In this document: one piece after another, positions 1 to 6,194 of the stretch
Numbering within the stretch: position 1 is the first letter of the stretch
Layout: each line of letters starts with the position of its first letter
NCBI GenBank assembly: GCA_002308935.1
Contig: DBWN01000121.1
Span: forward strand, 2,788-15,296
Reading direction: 5' to 3'
From: Bacteroidales bacterium UBA1237
GTDB taxonomy: Bacteria > Bacteroidota > Bacteroidia > Bacteroidales > UBA932
Length of the DNA: 12,509 nt
The notes under the pieces: model-generated
Told to the model about the DNA's origin: nothing
The model's database searches: none
Seen by the model: only the letters and a program-made list of their open reading frames with translations
Translations under genes and position numbers: made by a program

Positions 1-520
1 CCCAATCATAAGAGCCGCTGGCGTTGACTGTACCGTAGATGTAGATCTCACCTGTGCCGTCATCAAGATACCAGTTGCCATAGGATGTGTTGGCGATCCT
101 GGTGCAGACACCTGTTACCTTGTATGTCTTGGCTTCAGGACCGGCGATAACCTCAGCGCAGGTAGCGGTAGAGACCACAGCAAGACCCTGGATGACATTG
201 ATGACCTGAGTCTTTCCGTCGCAGTTGATCTGGAATTCAGCAGTACGTCCGTCAGGTGCCTGAGGAGCGGTGAGGGAAATGGTGGTTGTTCCGGCTGAAC
301 CTGAAGTGGGAGCAATCGTAAGCCACTCGGGAAGTGCTGAAGCAATTGACCATGATCCGGTGGTGGTTACTTCCATAGTAACGGTACCTCCGGCCTCGGG
401 AATGGAGATATAGGAAGAATTGACTTTTATCTCATCCAGAAAATGGTCGGCCTCTTTCTGGCAACCTACTGCAAGAGCAAGAGTAGCCAGAACTGAAAGT
501 ATGATATAACGTGTTTTCAT
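1..520 (-). CDS. BACON-domain surface lipoprotein with OB-like domain (partial, C-terminus off left edge)
   Basis: The frame is open from an ATG at 520-518 to the window edge (173 codons), with no stop. Residues 1-19 form a lipoprotein signal peptide ending in AVGC, with the lipidated cysteine at 20. The residues after it (QKEAD) resemble the QKDDE-type lipoprotein export signal known in Bacteroidota, so a surface-exposed protein is likely. Residues about 33-112 look like a BACON domain: a Y-I-S-I-P-E-A-G-G strand, GSW at 55-57, PEWLTIAPTSG at 64-74 and a closing VINVIQG. From about 120 a second domain begins (TCAEVIAGPEAKTYKVTG, then WYLDDGTGEIYIYG), which reads like the OB-fold modules seen in Bacteroidota surface proteins. 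BACON domains are often linked to carbohydrate or mucin binding. The gene lies 18 nt downstream of the Oar-like receptor and is probably co-transcribed with it. The missing C-terminus may hold a catalytic domain, so the function stays open. Confidence 0.8.
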   Translation of the reverse strand, partial: MKTRYIILSVLATLALAVGCQKEADHFLDEIKVNSSYISIPEAGGTVTMEVTTTGSWSIASALPEWLTIAPTSGSAGTTTISLTAPQAPDGRTAEFQINCDGKTQVINVIQGLAVVSTATCAEVIAGPEAKTYKVTGVCTRIANTSYGNWYLDDGTGEIYIYGTVNASGSYDW

Positions 521-538
521 ATGATGATCCGCCATTGA

Positions 539-3500
539 TTAGTTGAACATGTATTTGATACCGATGGAAGCATACCAGCACTGTCCGATGGTATGGGAAG
601 GAACGAATGTGTTCAGGTTTCCATTGATAGCGGACGGTGTTGAGAAGGTGGCGTAACCCTCAGCGTCGGGACCCTCATACTTGAGGACACGGGCCTCGGA
701 ACCGATAGCAGGATTGAGATACTTGCTTACACCCCAACTTGAGTTGAACAGGTTCAGCAGGTTCTTGATATCAATGCTGAGCTGGAGAGCATTGGTGGTG
801 TTGCCGATCTTCACCTTGAAATCATGCTTGTAGCTGAAGTCAACCCTGTGGACCCAAGGAGAATAGAGGCTGTACGCTTCTGCATAATCACCCTGATGCT
901 TGGTCAGGTACTTGCTGGCGTGGACATAATCCATGAAGCGGGTAGCATCATCTGAAGAAACGAAACGGAACTTGTTGGAAGCGACCTCTTCATCGGTAGG
1001 GATATAGAGAGCGTCATAGTTGTAACCGTCACCGTTCATATCGTTGGACAGCATGTAAGAGTAGTTGTAACCTCCCTTCCAAGTCTCATAAATGAAGCTG
1101 TAGTGGTTGTTGCTGTTGTCATGATAGGTGAGGGAAGCAACGAAACGGTCAGGAGTCACATACTGTGAGTTATGGAGCTTGATGTAGTTAGGACCCTCGT
1201 TGGTGGGAACATAGGTGAAAGCTGACTCAGCAGCGGAACCGGGCATACCGGTGATCTCCTTGTTGACCGTGTGGGTGTAAGCCGCCATAATGTTGAGGTT
1301 CTCAACAGGAGAAGCATTGATGGTGATGTTTCCGGACCAACCGTAACCCTTGTTTGTGTTCTCAAGAACGAAAGCCTTGGTACCGTTACGGAAGTTGGAA
1401 GGATAGAGCGGACGGTTGTCAGCACCGTTGAAGCGAGCGAAACCGGCCACATCCTTCATGCTCCAGTCAGAGATTGAGACAGCGTTGACTGTCTTGTTGT
1501 AGATAGCCTCAGCAGTGATTGACAGAGGGAAGGAAGTAGGGAAGCTGTAGTCAACAGCGATAGAGGACTTCCAAACCTGAGGCATCTTGAACTTGGCGTC
1601 AACTGCGCTGATGGATGAAGGAACTGTTCCATCTTCTGAGGTGACAGTCTTGGGATAACCCATGGAGACGAGCTTGTCGTAGAGAGCTGCGATTGTAGCT
1701 TTACCGCTTGCGTCGGTAACGAGACCACCTGCGAACTGGCTCATGTCAGTATTCTTGGCGTTAAGCTGTGCCTGATACTGGACAAGACCGCCGTTGGTAG
1801 GCATGTTGGTGAAGAACACCAGAGGGAGACGGCCAGAGAAGAGACCGGTACCACCACGGACCTTCAGAGAACGGTCACCGAGGACATCCCATGTGAAACC
1901 GACCCTAGGAGAAATGGTAACGTTGGCGGTAGGCCACTTACCTGTGTCAATATGGGTCTCCCTGTAGTCATGAGACTTGGGATAGTAGGAGAGAGCCTTG
2001 ATTGCGTTGTTGGTAAGAAGGTCTTTGTTGCTGAAGAACAGACCGTCAAAACGGACACCGGCAGTCAGTTTGAAGTTGTCGTTGACACTCCACTCGTCCT
2101 GTGCATAGAGACCTGCTTTGTAGAACTGAACACGTGCAGCAGGCTTCTGCTCTCCGTCGTAACCGTAGGTCAAGCAGACGACCTCAGGAGCAGCGCTGTT
2201 AAGGAAGTCATTGAGAGTCTTGTAACGATAGTAACCGGTACCGTTACGCATATACTGGTTGTCGGCCATCTGATACTCGAAGGTCAGACCTCCAGTGATC
2301 TTGTGTGCTCCGGCATAGTATGTAAGGTCATCCTTGATGCTGGCGACGCGGTTGTGGACTGCGTTGTTCCAGGTGAAGAGCTCATAACCGAGGGCCATGT
2401 AGTTGTTGGCGCTCTCCTCGTCGAGGATGTCGATGAAGGGGAACTCATCAGAGTTGGAACCACGGATATCGTCAAGCTGTGAGTATGTTGCGAGGAACTG
2501 GTTTGAAAGGTTGTCGGTAAGACGGCTGTTGAAATCAAGTGACCAGGTGCTCACAATGTTCTGCATAGAGTACATTGAATTGGCGAAAGACATCGAGTAC
2601 TGGCTCATACGTGCTCCGGACATACGGGTACCTCCGTCCATTGAAGTGGCGTTAGGAGAGGACCAAACGTTGTTGAGAGTGTAGTTGTAGCGGAGAGCGA
2701 GATGATGCTTGTCGGTAATGTTCCAATCCAAGCGGAAAAGGAGCTTCTTGTTGTCCTCGTCAGCAGGGAAGCTGGTATAGGAACCGGTATCGTATCCGTA
2801 CTTGGTCTTGACGAAATCAGAAACGCTCTTAAGGTCAGCGAGGGTTGTACGGGAAATATAGTTGTCAGGATCAGCTACACCATTTGAAGAAGCCCTCCAA
2901 CGGTTTGCGATTGTAGGGATCTTTGTGAACTCGGCGTTAGCGAAGAAGAAGAGCTTATTCTTGATGATAGGTCCGCCAAGAGTGAAGCCGTAAGTGGTCA
3001 GACGGTCCTTGGCACGTGCACCGGCAATCTGCTCTCCATCAACGGAGTCGCCCTTCATATTCTCATTACGATGATAAATATAAGCGGTTCCCTTGAAAGT
3101 GTTGGTACCTGACTTGGTGATAGCGTTGACACCACCTCCGATGAAGTTGGTCTGCCTCACGTCGTAAGGGGAGATGACGACCTGGAGCTCCTCAATAGCG
3201 TCAATGGAGATAGGGCTGCCACCTCCAGGAAGCTTGTCGGAGAGACCGAAGTTGTTGTTGAAGTTCGCTCCGTCAACGGTGAAGTTGGCTGTACGTCCGT
3301 CAGAACCAGCGAAGCTCATTCCGTTTCCTCCGTAAGGGGAAAGACGGGTGACATCGGTAATGCTCCTTGAGACTGTAGGGAGAGAGGCGATCTGGCTGTT
3401 GTTGATGTTAGTCGCAGCACCTGTCTTCTCCTGAGCGAATTTTGAAGCAGCCTCAGCTATGACGATTGACTCTGAAAGAGACTCGTTGCTTTCAGCTATT

Positions 3501-3826
3501 TTGGCATTAAGCGCATAGGTTTCAGCAAGCTGGAGGGTGACTCCGGTGTAGTTGGTCTGCTGGTAACCCAGGCAAGATACCTCAACCGTATAAGGGCCAC
3601 CGGGACGCATACCCTGGATGGTGTAACGGCCGTCGGCATTTGTTACCGCACCGTAAGTCGTTCCTGAAGGTCCGTGCTTGGCCACGACGGCAGCCCCGAT
3701 AACGGGCTCGTCGTTCTGGTCAACGACACGACCACCAAGAGATGAAGTCGTCACCTGTGCAAAGGCGACACTGCCCGCAAACACAGAAAGGATTGCGAGA
3801 AGTACAAACTTGATAGATTGTTTCAT
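539..3826 (-). CDS. Oar-like TonB-dependent outer-membrane receptor
   Basis: This is a 1095-residue outer-membrane transporter of the Oar (OmpA-related) type, powered by TonB from the inner membrane. Residues 1-23 are a signal peptide with a likely cut after AFA. Residues about 30-110 form a carboxypeptidase-regulatory-like domain (GGRVVDQNDEPVIGAAVV, TNADGRYTIQGMRPGGPYTV). A plug domain follows at about 130-240, with LPTVSRSITDVTRLSP, NFTVDGANFNNNFG, IEELQVVISPYDVRQ and GGGVNAITKSGTN. The rest is a long barrel rich in aromatic strands, ending in SIGIKYMFN. Length matches Oar proteins (about 1000-1100 residues). No SusD gene is adjacent, so it is not a classical SusCD glycan system. The substrate cannot be read from sequence; Myxococcus Oar has been linked to protein (PopC) secretion. 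The start is supported by the signal peptide and the promoter upstream. The downstream lipoprotein is a likely partner or cargo. Confidence 0.9.
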   Translation of the reverse strand: MKQSIKFVLLAILSVFAGSVAFAQVTTSSLGGRVVDQNDEPVIGAAVVAKHGPSGTTYGAVTNADGRYTIQGMRPGGPYTVEVSCLGYQQTNYTGVTLQLAETYALNAKIAESNESLSESIVIAEAASKFAQEKTGAATNINNSQIASLPTVSRSITDVTRLSPYGGNGMSFAGSDGRTANFTVDGANFNNNFGLSDKLPGGGSPISIDAIEELQVVISPYDVRQTNFIGGGVNAITKSGTNTFKGTAYIYHRNENMKGDSVDGEQIAGARAKDRLTTYGFTLGGPIIKNKLFFFANAEFTKIPTIANRWRASSNGVADPDNYISRTTLADLKSVSDFVKTKYGYDTGSYTSFPADEDNKKLLFRLDWNITDKHHLALRYNYTLNNVWSSPNATSMDGGTRMSGARMSQYSMSFANSMYSMQNIVSTWSLDFNSRLTDNLSNQFLATYSQLDDIRGSNSDEFPFIDILDEESANNYMALGYELFTWNNAVHNRVASIKDDLTYYAGAHKITGGLTFEYQMADNQYMRNGTGYYRYKTLNDFLNSAAPEVVCLTYGYDGEQKPAARVQFYKAGLYAQDEWSVNDNFKLTAGVRFDGLFFSNKDLLTNNAIKALSYYPKSHDYRETHIDTGKWPTANVTISPRVGFTWDVLGDRSLKVRGGTGLFSGRLPLVFFTNMPTNGGLVQYQAQLNAKNTDMSQFAGGLVTDASGKATIAALYDKLVSMGYPKTVTSEDGTVPSSISAVDAKFKMPQVWKSSIAVDYSFPTSFPLSITAEAIYNKTVNAVSISDWSMKDVAGFARFNGADNRPLYPSNFRNGTKAFVLENTNKGYGWSGNITINASPVENLNIMAAYTHTVNKEITGMPGSAAESAFTYVPTNEGPNYIKLHNSQYVTPDRFVASLTYHDNSNNHYSFIYETWKGGYNYSYMLSNDMNGDGYNYDALYIPTDEEVASNKFRFVSSDDATRFMDYVHASKYLTKHQGDYAEAYSLYSPWVHRVDFSYKHDFKVKIGNTTNALQLSIDIKNLLNLFNSSWGVSKYLNPAIGSEARVLKYEGPDAEGYATFSTPSAINGNLNTFVPSHTIGQCWYASIGIKYMFN

Positions 3827-3853
3827 AAATACAATTATAGGGTTTACTTGAAT

Positions 3854-3870
3854 AATAATTCGGAATTATT
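3854..3870. repeat. Perfect 8-bp inverted repeat at the receptor transcription start
   Basis: AATAATTC and GAATTATT flank a single central G, giving a 17-bp DNA dyad. On the minus strand it begins directly after the predicted transcription start (about 3871) of the Oar-like receptor gene. It could be an operator for a dimeric regulator. As RNA it would be a 7-bp stem with a CGG/CCG loop at the extreme 5' end of the mRNA. It is not a terminator, because no T-run follows it in the minus direction. Confidence 0.55.
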
Positions 3871-3877
3871 CAGACTG

Positions 3878-3908
3878 CGAATATAATGTATTTTAAGAAA
3901 TCTTGAAA
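3878..3908 (-). promoter_or_regulatory. Candidate Bacteroidota promoter for the Oar-like receptor
   Basis: On the minus strand TTTC (3908-3905), a 19-nt spacer and TATATTCG (3885-3878) each differ by one base from the Bacteroidota consensus TTTG / TAnnTTTG. The predicted start is near 3871, giving a leader of about 45 nt before the ATG at 3826. It is the best match in the gap. Confidence 0.5.
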
Positions 3909-4000
3909 GAGAACAAGACCTCCCTTGGGGTTGTTTTGAGGTAGAGTACAACATTTTATCGTTTTACTGGTGAATTGGTTGAGAATTTTTGAAGAAAACT

Positions 4001-4031
4001 TTTGCAATCTATAAAAAACTCTATACCTTTG
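4001..4031 (+). promoter_or_regulatory. Bacteroidota-type promoter for metK leader
   Basis: TTTG at 4001-4004, then 19 nt, then TACCTTTG at 4024-4031 match the phylum's -33/-7 consensus (TTTG, TAnnTTTG) exactly. Transcription should start near 4038-4040, immediately before the 5' strand of the aptamer helix at 4041. This leaves a leader of about 240 nt ahead of metK. Confidence 0.85.
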
Positions 4032-4040
4032 CACCATCAA

Positions 4041-4098
4041 ATGTGGAGAGATTTGCCTGCTTGCAACCACGTGAAAAAATGCTAAAATGTTGATCGGC
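4041..4098 (+). promoter_or_regulatory. SAM-II-like riboswitch aptamer in the metK leader
   Basis: The RNA from 4041 resembles the SAM-II class. Helix P1 is AUGUGG (4041-4046) with CCACGU (4067-4072), six pairs including one G-U. Its loop holds the class-typical GAUUU (4050-4054) and CUUGCA (4060-4065). An A-rich strand GUGAAAAAAU and then GCUAAAA (4081-4087) follow. UUGC (4061-4064) can pair with GCUAA (4081-4085, the U bulged) to form the H-type pseudoknot. GCC (4055-4057) can reach GGC (4096-4098), which would fit a long-loop variant. SAM-II aptamers bind S-adenosylmethionine and control methionine/SAM genes; metK, the SAM synthetase, follows, so this is product feedback. The identification comes from motif comparison by eye. 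Confidence 0.8.
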
Positions 4099-4128
4099 GC
4101 CTTTGTGCGTCACTTACTTAGGAATAAT

Positions 4129-4152
4129 TTGTCACTCCGACCTAGGTGACAA
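4129..4152 (+). promoter_or_regulatory. Central hairpin of the metK leader
   Basis: TTGTCAC (4129-4135) and GTGACAA (4146-4152) form a perfect 7-bp stem with a 10-nt loop. It lies between aptamer and terminator. Its left arm could alternatively pair with GTGACA at 4180-4185, next to the terminator, so it may take part in the switch or just shorten the distance between the two ends. Confidence 0.55.
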
Positions 4153-4184
4153 CTTTTCATATCAATGTTTTGTGTTTTTGTGAC

Positions 4185-4212
4185 AGCTCCGCATTCCAGT
4201 GGAGCTTTTTTT
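4185..4212 (+). terminator. Intrinsic terminator of the metK riboswitch
   Basis: AGCTCC (4185-4190) and GGAGCT (4201-4206) make a 6-bp stem with a 10-nt loop, followed by a T-run at 4206-4212. It lies between promoter and metK and so acts as an attenuator. CUCCGCAU (4187-4194), which covers most of its 5' arm, can instead pair with AUGUGGAG at 4041-4048, the P1 strand of the aptamer. Confidence 0.8.
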
Positions 4213-4279
4213 ATTTGTGTCCACCCGTGAAGCAGAACGGGAAGACGAAAGAAGAAACTATTTTTAAATCGTAGAATCA

Positions 4280-5611
4280 ATGAACTACTTGTTCACATCA
4301 GAATCAGTATCTGAAGGCCATCCGGACAAAGTGGCCGACCAGATTTCGGACGCCATACTTGACGAGTTCCTCCGCCAGGACAAAGAAGCGAAGGTCGCTT
4401 GTGAGACTTTCTGTTCCACAGGCCTTGTGGTCGTAGGAGGAGAAGTCCGGTCTGAAGACGCCTATGTAGATATCCAGAAAACTGTAAGAAGAGTCATCAA
4501 CGGCATCGGCTACAACAAAGCCGAATACATGTTCGACGGCAATTCCTGCGGAGTGCTGTCTGCAATACACGAACAGAGTTCCGACATCAACCGCGGCGTG
4601 GTAAGGGAGGATCCGCTTGAGCAGGGTGCCGGCGACCAGGGAATGATGTTCGGTTACGCATGTACCGACACCAAGGAGTACATGCCTCTTGCCCTCTCAC
4701 TTGCTCATCTTACCCTCAAAACGCTTTCGGACATCAGAAAGAAAACCAAGTTGATGCCATATCTGCGTCCTGACGCAAAATCCCAATTCACCATCGAGTA
4801 CGATGGAGATGCTCACAAACCTGTCAGGGTCCACACAGTCGTGGTCTCCACACAGCATGACGAATTCACCGCCGAGTGCCTCGGCAGGATGAGTTATGAA
4901 GACGCAGTAGACCAATACGGCCAGAAAAGAGTGGATGAAGCGATGCATGACAAGATCGAAGACGACATCAGGAACATCCTCATCCCGATGGTTAAAGAAT
5001 CTCTGCCTGCGGAAACCGCGGCTCTCTTCGATGACAAATTCATTCTTCATGTCAATCCTACAGGTAAGTTCGTCATCGGTGGCCCCCATGGGGATACCGG
5101 TCTGACCGGAAGGAAGATCATCGTGGACACTTATGGAGGGAAAGGCGCACACGGTGGCGGAGCTTTCTCCGGCAAGGACCCATCCAAAGTCGACAGGTCG
5201 GCCGCTTACGCTGCAAGGTACATCGCCAAGAACATGGTAGCAGCCGGTGTAGCCAAGGAAATGCTTGTCCAGGTCTCTTATGCGATCGGTGTGGCAAAGC
5301 CTGTCAGCATCTACGTCGACACATATGGTACAGCAGCCTGCGGAAAGGGCGGAAAAATGTTCAATGATGCGGAAATCGCGAAGAAGATCGGCGAACTTTT
5401 CGACCTGCGCCCTGCCAAGATTGTGGAGAAATTCGGACTGAAGAACCCGATCTATGAGCCCACAGCTTCATACGGCCACATGGGCAAAAAGCCTTACATA
5501 AAATCCCTGAAACTCATCCGGGACGGTAAGGAAATCGAGAAGCCGGTCCAATTCTTCGGATGGGAACTCCTGGATAGCGTGGACCTTATCAAGAAAGCCT
5601 TCGGACTCTGA
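4280..5611 (+). CDS. metK: S-adenosylmethionine synthetase
   Basis: MetK joins ATP and methionine to make S-adenosylmethionine, the cell's main methyl donor, in the cytoplasm. The protein has 443 residues, longer than the roughly 384 of the E. coli enzyme but normal for the Bacteroidota form. Signature motifs are all present: SEGHPDK (11-17, with catalytic-site H14 and D16), GAGDQGMMFGYA (116-127, ATP binding), GDTGLTGRKIIVDTYGG (271-287) and the glycine-rich phosphate loop GGGAFSGKD (292-300). The start fits the conserved N-terminus (YLFTSESVSEGHPDK). No Shine-Dalgarno sequence is visible; the upstream stretch is A-rich. The gene is monocistronic, preceded by its own promoter, SAM-II-like aptamer and attenuator, and closed by a strong hairpin. 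Expression is therefore probably repressed when SAM is plentiful. The enzyme supplies SAM to methyltransferases such as TrmB in the same window. Confidence 0.98.
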   Translation: MNYLFTSESVSEGHPDKVADQISDAILDEFLRQDKEAKVACETFCSTGLVVVGGEVRSEDAYVDIQKTVRRVINGIGYNKAEYMFDGNSCGVLSAIHEQSSDINRGVVREDPLEQGAGDQGMMFGYACTDTKEYMPLALSLAHLTLKTLSDIRKKTKLMPYLRPDAKSQFTIEYDGDAHKPVRVHTVVVSTQHDEFTAECLGRMSYEDAVDQYGQKRVDEAMHDKIEDDIRNILIPMVKESLPAETAALFDDKFILHVNPTGKFVIGGPHGDTGLTGRKIIVDTYGGKGAHGGGAFSGKDPSKVDRSAAYAARYIAKNMVAAGVAKEMLVQVSYAIGVAKPVSIYVDTYGTAACGKGGKMFNDAEIAKKIGELFDLRPAKIVEKFGLKNPIYEPTASYGHMGKKPYIKSLKLIRDGKEIEKPVQFFGWELLDSVDLIKKAFGL

Positions 5612-5636
5612 TTTCCCCTCTAGAGAAGATAATCTG

Positions 5637-5685
5637 AAAGGGAGCCGGAATGTACTCAATGGTACTTGTTTCCGAGCTCCCTTTT
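5637..5685 (+). terminator. metK terminator hairpin reaching into smpB
   Basis: AAAGGGAGC (5637-5645) pairs with GCTCCCTTT (5676-5684). CGGAA (5646-5650) continues with TTCCG (5670-5674) across a one-base bulge (A5675), and GTAC/GTAC can pair in the loop. A T-rich stretch (TTTTGATATCCTTTTCC) follows in the plus direction. The right arm lies inside the last codons of smpB. In the minus direction only CTTTCAGATT follows, so it is a poorer terminator for smpB. Confidence 0.75.
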
Positions 5686-6114
5686 GATATCCTTTTCCTT
5701 GATGGATTGCCGTTTGTCGTATTCCTTCTTTCCCTTTGCAAGGGCGATGAGAAGTTTGGCGTATCCGTTTTCGGAAATGTACATCTTCACGGCTATTATC
5801 GTAAGACCTTTTGTCTTGACACTCTGCCGCAGATGCCTCAGCTCCCTTTTCGTGAGGAGAAGTTTACGGTCCCTGACCGGCTCATGCTGGCCCCAGGATC
5901 CCCAGAAATACTGGGCTATGTTCATACCCCTTACGTAGAGCTGCCCCCTCTGGTCGAAGTAGCAATAAGAATCGACAAGCGACACCTTGCCGGCACGGAT
6001 TGATTTGATCTCCGTCCCGACGAGCACGATACCGGCTGTGAAGGTCTCCAGGAACTCATAGTCGAATGAGGCCCTCCGGTTGCTTATCTGTATTTTGCTC
6101 TTGGCTTTCGGCAT
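5656..6114 (-). CDS. smpB: SsrA-binding protein SmpB
   Basis: SmpB binds tmRNA and carries it to stalled ribosomes for trans-translation. The 152-residue protein matches the family length. It shows NRRASFDYEFLETFTAGIVL (12-31), GTEIKSIRAGKVSL (33-46), HEPVRDRKLLL and the basic C-terminal tail (KGKKEYDKRQSIKEKD) that enters the ribosomal mRNA channel. I chose the ATG at 6114-6112 because MPKAKSK is the usual N-terminus. The open frame extends upstream to 6207, but that stretch crosses the smpB promoter-like element at 6149-6156. The gene diverges from miaA and converges on metK, and its last codons form one arm of the metK terminator. No tmRNA gene is seen in the window. Confidence 0.96.
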   Translation of the reverse strand: MPKAKSKIQISNRRASFDYEFLETFTAGIVLVGTEIKSIRAGKVSLVDSYCYFDQRGQLYVRGMNIAQYFWGSWGQHEPVRDRKLLLTKRELRHLRQSVKTKGLTIIAVKMYISENGYAKLLIALAKGKKEYDKRQSIKEKDIKRELGNKYH

Positions 6115-6148
6115 GTCGTAGATATTTACCTGTCTTTTGAAAGGGGTG

Positions 6149-6156
6149 CAAATATA
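6149..6156 (-). promoter_or_regulatory. -7 element of smpB promoter
   Basis: On the minus strand TATATTTG is an exact TAnnTTTG match. A weak -33 (TTTC) lies 21 nt upstream. The predicted start near 6142 gives a leader of about 28 nt to the smpB ATG at 6114. Confidence 0.65.
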
Positions 6157-6168
6157 AGGATAAAATCG

Positions 6169-6176
6169 TAATTTTG
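6169..6176 (+). promoter_or_regulatory. -7 element of miaA promoter
   Basis: TAATTTTG is an exact TAnnTTTG match on the plus strand. No TTTG is found at the proper -33 distance (the nearest, 6136-6139, is 29 nt upstream). The predicted start is near 6183, only about 12 nt before the first miaA ATG. It is back to back with the smpB -7 element, 12 nt away. Confidence 0.5.
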
Positions 6177-6194
6177 TGAAAATTCCTCTTACCG

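Noticed and set aside
1952..2482. 176-codon plus-strand open frame inside the receptor gene
   Set aside because: It lies opposite the barrel-coding sequence of the Oar-like receptor, has no recognisable domain, and reflects the codon bias of the true minus-strand gene.
3930..3952. GTTGT / ACAAC inverted repeat between the divergent promoters
   Set aside because: Only 5 bp with a 13-nt spacer, which is expected by chance in this length of AT-rich sequence.
3870..4070. 66-codon minus-strand open frame in the metK-receptor spacer
   Set aside because: It covers the metK promoter and the aptamer helix and ends at the receptor promoter. The composition is low-complexity and no known protein is apparent.
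4224..4241. CCCGT / ACGGG hairpin just upstream of metK
   Set aside because: A 5-bp stem with an 8-nt loop, without T-run and not overlapping the start codon. No role can be supported.
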